DNA of 64,000 nt from Euglena gracilis (Eukaryota; Euglenida; Euglenophyceae; Euglenales). Of this stretch, positions 57,415-64,000 are shown piece by piece. Within the stretch, counting starts at the first letter, position 1. The number at the start of each line of letters is the position of its first letter. A program made the position numbers and the translations under genes. The notes below the pieces were generated by a model. It worked only from the letters and a program-made list of their open reading frames with translations, had not been told where the DNA came from and searched no databases. The stretch is from contig CP154955.1 of assembly GCA_039621445.1 (NCBI GenBank), positions 62,934,123 to 62,998,122 of the forward strand, given 5' to 3'.

Positions 57415-57728
57415 CAGGGCGGTCCTTAAAGAAATAAAAAAACAAAATTCTGCCGTCCCACACTCAATAAAAAATACAGGAAAATGGGCAAAGAAATTTG
57501 GCATTCTTCGGCGACAACAGGCCGATATCAGGGGGAAAAACTGATTATTGGCATCCTGTGACCATCGACCAATCCACCCAAATCCTCCAAAAGTGTGTTT
57601 TTTTGGACTTTTTAATTTTGGACCCCGTTCAAATCCCAGTCCTGCCCTTGGTCGGCCCTTTGGCCGAAAGAGGGGCGGTGCTTAAGAAAATTAAAAAAAA
57701 ACTTTCCTGTCCCTTAAAGACTGCCCTG
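57415..57728. mobile_element. hAT-like MITE, family CAGGGCGGTCCTTAAG, copy 2
   Basis: 314 bp, collinear with 8400-8722. The target-site duplication is GTTTGGCG / GTTTAGCG (7 of 8; 57407-57414 and 57729-57736). It is nested in the MULE-like element 56116-58235. Confidence 0.88.
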
Positions 57729-58751
57729 GTTTAGCGGACATGGCGTAAATGGCAAACGGTTAAATGGTGAAAATAAAAATTAGGAGGACATGGCGTTTTT
57801 GTTGCAAATAGATTTTTGGTTTTCAACAAGTTTGACATGGCGTAAACAGTAAACGGGTAAACGGTAAAGCGGTGCGATACCAGACATGGCCTGTGTACAA
57901 CAGTGGTTACCTCCGAGGAGGCTCCTCGGAGGCTCCAAGGTAACCAGGCTCCGCGGAGCCTCCGCGGAGCCTAAGGTAACCGGGCTCCGCGGAGGCTCAA
58001 GGTAACCAGGCTCCGAGGAGGCTCCGCGGAGGCTCCTCGGAGCCTAAGGTAACCAGGCTCCGCGGAGGCTAAGGTAACCAGGCTCCGCGGAGGCTCCAAG
58101 GTAACCAGGCTCCGCGGAGGCTCCAAGGTAACCAGGCTCCGCGGAGGCTCCTCGGAGCCTAAGGTAACCAGGCTCCGCGGAGGCTCCTCGGAGGCTAGGT
58201 AACCAAAACTTAGGATTCCACATTTGCTGGGACCCCAGTGCCGCTGCGGCATCTGCGGCGCACGGAAAGAAAGCTGCTGCAGCACACGGTGACAGAACAA
58301 ATCCTTTCTGCATCGTGCACGGCACATGAATTCTTTCTGTGCGGACAATGAACTTAACCTTATTATGCATAAAAAAAAACTTACTGAAATTATGCCTCCT
58401 TGCTTCAAAGACATTGGAAGACAAGCCTTCAGGTCTCAGAGAGTGTTGTGTGCGAACGGACTGAGGTGCGAAACGTTACATACAGAAATGGCAGGGAGCA
58501 GCTGTTGGGAGAAGGAAGGAGGTGTCCACAGAGAATATCGGAGCACTCGTTGCAAACTCAGCCAACGAAGCGGCATGTATGAATGAATACCCTTGCTTTG
58601 CCATTTGGGTGCTCCGGATTGTCCTGTTTTGAACAACCACGTGGTGCACATTTATCAGCACGCATATGGAAATCGTTTAAACGTGGCCTTTTCTAGATCA
58701 ATAGTCAGGGTTTTTGGTGGACTTTTTTCTTGGCACTCCCAAAACTCCTCT

Positions 58752-58831
58752 GTATGTATGTATGTGTGTATGCATATGTATATACATACATACATACATA
58801 TATATGTATATATATACACACAAACATAGAC
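58752..58831. repeat. TATG/TATA/CA microsatellite
   Basis: GTATGTATGTATGTGTGTAT followed by ATACATACATACATA, TATATATA and ACACACA tracts, directly left of the foldback element. Confidence 0.92.
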
Positions 58832-58833
58832 AT

Positions 58834-59112
58834 GGCAGGTCCTAACTATATACCCCTCGGGGGGGGGCATATCGTTGGATCACGGGGGGTCCAAAATATT
58901 TTTTGCATTATTGATGGAGTAGGGTTAAAGTCAGGAGTTCGGCCTAACTTTAGGCCTACTTGTACACCTAACACTAATCTATAAATCAGGCCTGAAATTA
59001 GGCCGAACCCCTAACCCTAACCCTATTCCATCAAATATCCAACAATTTTTCCCAACCCCCCTGATCCAACTCTATGGCCCCCTGGGGGGGGGGGATATAG
59101 TTGGGACCTGCC
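58834..59112. mobile_element. foldback element with telomere-like motif in its arms
   Basis: The outer ends GGCAGGTCCTAACTATATAC and GGCAGGTCCCAACTATATCC are inverted. The inner arms also pair over about 130 bp, each carrying GGATCA-GGGGGGT, TTGATGGA(G/A)TAGGGTTA and GGCCTAA. The right arm contains CCCTAACCCTAACCC. The flanks ATAGACAT and ATACACAC match at 6 of 8, but they lie in a microsatellite, so the duplication is not secure. Confidence 0.8.
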
Positions 59113-59568
59113 ATACACACACAGAGGTAAGCAAAAAAACACAACTTCTCGCAAATTTCTCATCATATGCAAATAAATGCAAACTGAAAAAAGCGCAAAT
59201 TTTCAAGATAATTTTGGATTGAGCAAAAAAATGCAAATTCAACCACTTGCATATGCCCCTCTGCTAACACAGGGGGGGGGCATCATCCTGGGAAATGTCA
59301 ACCCCAACTTCGACGCATCTCCAAGTTACCCCCCCCCCCGGGCACTTGGCCCGGTCCATGATGGAAGGCAAGGCCGGGGGGGGGGGGGAACCTTGGGGGC
59401 CAATTTAAGATTTTTGGCGGCCATGTGCAAAAGGCCGACAAAGGCCTTTTGGGGGGCTAAGTTTGCATGAAAGCAGGAGGAGGGCCAAGCGCCCGGGGGA
59501 GGTAATTGCCTTGAAAGGGAGGGAGCCAAATGTGTCGGCGAGCCAAGATGTTTGTCGGAGAGCCAAAG

Positions 59569-59692
59569 GTGCACATGCCGTTTGCGCCCGGTGCAGGTGG
59601 TGATGTCGCCCATACCATAATGGGCGGTGGTCCCAGCCCAATGGTGGGGAGCGATTGGGATGGAGTGGTCTCAGGCTCCTTCAGAAATCGCG
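59569..59692 (+). CDS. possible exon on the plus strand
   Basis: Between CAAAG|GTG and CGCG|GTGAGC a frame reads VHMPFAPGAGGDVAHTIMGG, then GPSPMVGSDWDGVV. Codon bias is moderate and no domain is recognised. It lies beside a dispersed repeat, so chance is likely. Confidence 0.2.
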
Positions 59693-61396
59693 GTGAGCCG
59701 AACACAAAATGCCAAGAAAGCGCCAAACGGGCCGCAGATTGTCAGTTTGGGTGGCTGACCCCCCCACAACATTTTTCCACAAACGTGCCACTGACACAGG
59801 ACGTGCGAATGACACAACGTGCCAAAATCAAAAATACTCCAATAAACAAAAGACCAGGTAATGTCCCAGAAATGCGCCGTTGATGGGGGGGGGTCAATGA
59901 CACGGCGGCAGGAGGCGCCCATGGTACCAACCCCCTTTCGGGGGGGACCAAAAACAAAATTGAAGATGGAAAAATACGGCGGTCTGGGCCAAAACAGCAT
60001 GGAAATATTTAGCAGGGTTTTGGACAAAAAAAGTTTGGAAAAAAAATGGCACACTTTCAAAAGTGAAAACGATGAACACTATTTTGGATGAACATCATCA
60101 AAATCAGAGGAAATACCTAAAAAGTTCCGTTTGGCCATGCCACTTTTTAGGTGGGGTCGGGTTTGTGGGTGGGTTGTGCTTGTGGTTGTGCACTCCCTGT
60201 GGTCCCAAAAATCCCGGGGCCAGATAATGGCCATGTTCAAGGGAAATTGATTGGGTTGACCGACCAGATGTGGGTTGGCCTGCCATCACTTGCCCATACC
60301 GGGGGGGGGAAAAAATTGGATGCCGAAAAAATTGATTGGGAAAAAATTGGCGTACAGAAATCCTGCCAAATTTTTCCGGGCCTTTTTTGAGAATCCTGCC
60401 TCAAAATTTTGAAAATCACCCTTTTTCCAGTCATCTTGCACACAAAACCTGCCAATTTTTTCCGGGCCGTTTTCCAGGTTTTGGCACCAAATTTTTCGGC
60501 TTCCAATTTTTGTCGGGTCTAATTTTATCTAGCTTCAATTTTTCCCCCCCGGTATGGGGGGGGGGGAGAGAATTTTTCATTCCCCCCCAGGGAATTGGCT
60601 TGCCGAAAAAATAAGTAGTATTGAAAAAAATGGAAGAACGAAATCCTGCCAAATATTTTGCTGTTTTTTTTTTTTGGCCGAGACTGCCAATTCTTTCGAT
60701 ATGTGGTTCAGCGAAACATTTTCAGCGGGGCGCAACGCCGGAACAGAGATTCTGACTTCACAAAATCGACCCAAAACGCAATTATGGGCACTTTTTGGGT
60801 CAAAATCGCCAAAAAAATTGGCACATAATGCCGGAAGAAAGAATTTGACCTTTTCTCCCCCCCCATTCACGGTGAGGGTGGGGGTGGGGGACCCCCCTCC
60901 CCGTAGGCAAGGACAGCCGGTTTATATCCAACCCTGGTGAGTTGACCTTCCTCAGAAAGAAGCCTGAGCCAAAGTGAGGGAACAGCAAATTGGCAAAACC
61001 GCCCGCTGGGGAAGGAAGGGAATCGACAGCTGTCTGCTGGTGTGGAATCTGAGATCAGGGGTGCTCACTCTGCATTACACCCCATGAATGCTCAGAAACC
61101 ATCGCAAGTTTGGCCCAACCAGTCACATCTGCTGAGGTCAATCTGTGTCCAATAAGCTGTTGGCTGTAAGGGGGTTGGGGTCCTGGCAGGAGCAGTTAAC
61201 ATCATTAAAAAAAAGTGCGATGCAAAAAGAAACAAAACCAAATCCATTTTTCAACTGTTTAAGAAAGGGGGAGCGAAAAAGTGACACATTAAATGTGTGC
61301 TTCTAAAGCTTCCTGTTGTGTGTTAAATAAAAAACGTTCCGGTGCTCAAATTTTTTTGTGCTGCACCATGAAAATATGGCGGAATCATGAAACTAC

Positions 61397-61461
61397 CTGT
61401 CCTGGTAGACATTGACCCGTTGATACCTCTTGCTTCTCTTGGGCGGGATGTGAGTGTGCAC
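61397..61461 (-). CDS. possible isolated exon
   Basis: A 65-nt frame VHTHIPPKRSKRYQRVNVYQ then D, bounded by GCAAG| and CAG|GTAGTT. G or C occurs at about 17 of 21 third positions, as in the exons of the main gene. If phase 0 it ends in phase 2, so it cannot join exon 2 directly. It may belong to an upstream gene or an alternative 5' part. The family is not recognised. Confidence 0.35.
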
Positions 61462-63080
61462 CTTGCGAAAAGAAGTTTTACGGCAAACCGTTAAGACAAT
61501 GATGCCTACCAATTACCATAAACTTTGTTTGAAATATGTAAATGTGCAGGGGATATGATCAACCTCTCCTTGAAGGGGTAAAAAAAAAACCACGACTTTT
61601 GCTTTGATCCCCTGGAAACTGTCCCCCACCTCCACACTTACTCACCTGCCCCGTCTCTTATCTCTGTTCTGTACTCGTCGACCCGTCTGGAGACTGTTTC
61701 CAGGTGGGGGCAGCCACCCCCTCCCTATGGTCAACAACCAAGGGGACCCTGAAAAATCTAACAAAAAAAGTGTGAAATCCTCAGTGGACACTAACACAAG
61801 AATGGCTGATGAGCCAGTCACGACATTTTTGAATTGAAATGAATGCACACCATTGCACTTGCCCCCTTAGGCAGTGGGGGAGGGTATGGGCAAGGAGGAC
61901 ACCCCACCTAAAGAAAAGAATGTTCAAAACCCTGGCGGGGACCCAACTGCCTCCCCCCCACCCACCCCAGGATATTAAATGAGCGGGGAGGGGGGGAGGC
62001 GGTCTGGACCCCGGAGGGGGGGGTTGGTTGGACCAGCTCCCCCACCGTGCAAAATATTTTCTGATTCAGAGCGCTGGAAAAATTTTGGACCCACAAAAAG
62101 GCCCAAAAATCGCGGATGATGCCATTTTTGCAGCCACCTAGCCCGATACGTATTATGGATGGTCGTCGAGAGTTGCTGGGTGCGTTTGCACCAAGCAACT
62201 CTAAGCAGATCCTGACAAAACCGGACAAATCTGACATCATTTTTTTTGGCCTTCTGGAGGTGGGGTCCAGACCCCCCTCCTCCACCCTTCGGACCGGGGG
62301 GGGGGGGTCCGGCACTCCCCAGACCCCCCAATTTTTTTCCGGCGCAAAACGCCGGAAAAGATGAAAAATTCGTTGTCTGTTGTGACCGATTTTTCAAAAA
62401 AAAGAGTGTGAAAACATTTGTTGGAAGTGTCCCCCCCCCCCGTGTCCCCCCCGTGTCCCGGACTAGCGACCTCTTTCGATTCCCGAAAAAATCACCTTTC
62501 TTCCCATCGTCATCGAAAAAATCACCTTTCGGCCCATCCTTTGCCCACCAAGGGCTGGGGCTGACTTGTGTGGGGGTGGTTCGGGTCACGGGGGGGTCAC
62601 GGGGGGGGGGGGTCACGGGGGGAACACCACATTTTTGGTGCAAAATTAGAAATCACCGAGCCGGAATTTTTGTGGAAAAATTCCACAAATTAGGAATCCC
62701 CACACCTGAAATTAGGAGTTTGACACCAAATTAGGAATCACCAAGCCCAAATTTGAAAAAATTACACCTCAAAATCTGCCTGAGAATTTTATCAAATTAG
62801 GCATCACCGGCCAAAAATTTTCCCAACGAAATTTCGCCGAAAAGGGTCCTTGTTCGGGTCACGGGGGGGGGGGGGGTCCCCCCCTGAGCGCAAGAATCTG
62901 TCACATTTCGACAAGCTGATGAAAGACCTCCGATCAAAGAAGTATCTGCAAAAAAAAACAATTTTGGGTTTGGCACAAGCGCTGGTTGGAAAAACATGCC
63001 TTTCAAAACTCTCCACGTGATTTTGGTACTTTCTGGGCAAAATATATTTGAAACCAAGGTTTTGGGGGAGACCTCTGGGG

Positions 63081-63118
63081 AGGTTAGGGTTAGGATTAGG
63101 GTTAGGATTAGGGTTAGG
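63081..63118 (+). repeat. interstitial telomere-like TTAGGG/TTAGGA tract
   Basis: About six units of GGTTAGGGTTAGGATTAGGG type, then degenerate GGTTCAGGG. No chromosome end is implied, because non-repeat sequence continues on both sides. Confidence 0.85.
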
Positions 63119-64000
63119 TTCAGGGTTCAGACCTGCTTGGTGGGGGAGGGGAGCAGACTCCCCCAAAGCTAGATTTTACTTCCGGGGGGGGGGGGGGTTT
63201 CCCGGGCCAAACCCACCTGCTCACTGCCGAAAACCCACCCACCCACCCACCCACCAAAAATCCAGCCAAATCAGCCGAAAACACTGAAAAATATTTTCCC
63301 GGCCCTGCCCTTTGTCCAGGCCAAAACCTGGCCAATGGCGCACCCCGTCCCCCCCCCCCCCCCGGGGGGGGAGGGGCCCCAACCCCCCCCCCTCGAAAAC
63401 CCACCCACCCCACCCCACAGGTGTTAAATGAATCCATGCCCCCAAACCCTCAGTCAGTTAGGCAGGGACCAGGTTGACATGGAGATGAATGGCCTCCCAT
63501 TGGTTAAAATAGGTTTAGCACTTTACCTGCAAAAGCAGCGATCGTAACACAAGCAAAGGGGGTTCAGGGGCATCAAACATAGGCCTCCAAAGGATCATTC
63601 ACAGAACATATAACGAGATCGACAGCGGAGTCATATGATTACACGTACGGCATACGGCACTCATATGGAAATTCAGGCCGAGGAGGGACAAACATCCTGT
63701 TTGTCACAATCAGAAGAAAGAAGGCCCACAAAAAGGCAATGCAACTGCAGATGCTGATGCAAACGCAGACAACAATGCAAATGCAATTTTTTTGCACACC
63801 TCCATCCCAAATGTAAAACCCCCCTTGGGGTTCTGAGTTTGGAAACCAAATATAGAACCCCCCCCCTTCTGGGGACGCATAAAAAGTGCTTCAAAAAACC
63901 AAAAATATTTTTTGGTATTCAAAAAGGATTTCTGCCACTTTTTTTGGAAAAAAATATCCTCCAGCAGATATCAAACTCCACTCACTGGAAAATAAAAATT

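Larger units (their letters stand above)
56116..58235. mobile_element. MULE-like non-autonomous element, copy 2
   Basis: A 2.1-kb element with the same termini and a perfect 9-bp duplication CAGTGCCGC (56107-56115, 58236-58244). The subterminal palindromic arrays are regular (56155-56402 and 57903-58203; unit about GAGGCTCCGCGGAGGCTAAG + GTAACCAG). The interior includes repeated TTTGGCGGACATGGCGTAAA units shared with the satellite B-module, and the nested MITE at 57415-57728. Confidence 0.92.
53990..64000. other. upstream flank: transposons and simple repeats, no firm gene
   Basis: Contains the MITE 54172-54397, GC-rich foldbacks near 55000-55570 and 55760-56000, the MULE-like element 56116-58235, a microsatellite, the 58834-59112 foldback and many C/G runs. 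I see no stable coding region of more than about 70 bp with splice signals apart from the weak candidates listed. At 53200-53950, inside intron 1, I see only a dispersed repeat (about 53340-53450). Confidence 0.5.

Noticed and set aside
56813-57463. 216-codon minus-strand frame and its plus-strand mirrors
   Set aside because: Open only because of the C/T-only tract. It is Gly/Arg- or Pro-rich and lies inside the MULE-like element.

Overview
This is a stretch of eukaryotic nuclear DNA: short, GC3-rich coding exons separated by long introns full of transposons, and no bacterial-type operons, Shine-Dalgarno sites or long conserved ORFs. The mix of MORN repeats, a MAPKKK-type kinase, GC-AG introns and intron-forming transposons (introners) suggests a microbial eukaryote, perhaps an alga or related protist. 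The species cannot be named from sequence alone.

Almost the whole window appears to be one gene on the minus strand. It runs from a candidate ATG at 53989 down past position 2104 and continues off the left edge, so it is at least 52 kb long. I assembled 14 exons by hand from protein-family register, intron phase and codon bias. Exons 1-7 encode about nine 23-residue MORN repeats. Exons 8-10 encode a Ser/Pro-rich linker. Exons 10-14 encode the N-lobe and catalytic loop of a MAPKKK (MEKK/STE11-like) kinase, up to HRDIK. The DFG and APE segments are not found and should lie beyond the left edge.

The introns are the most interesting part. Intron 4 (21827-52541, 30.7 kb) holds a tandem array of about 30 related modules, with a 2.06-kb higher-order repeat, an internal inversion and related modules at both edges. 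The exons on either side of it still join in phase and in exact MORN register. At least four introns (3, 11, 12, 13) have the structure of transposable elements. They carry CAGGC terminal inverted repeats (TIRs) and degenerate ~8-bp target-site duplications (TSDs), and removing the element plus one TSD copy restores the expected protein spacing. Seven of 13 resolvable donors are GC rather than GT, and six of those are CAG|GC inside such an end.

The other introns and the upstream flank hold a layered transposon record. It includes hAT-like MITEs with perfect 8-bp TSDs (two TIR families plus a singleton), two MULE-like elements with perfect 9-bp TSDs and palindromic subterminal arrays, and a decayed Tc1/mariner element nested in one of these. 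There is also an element inserted in an array copy whose siblings show the empty site, several foldback elements, and many long G or C runs.

Region 53990-64000, upstream of the gene, is mostly transposons and simple repeats with one or two possible isolated exons. I saw no tRNA, rRNA or CRISPR array.
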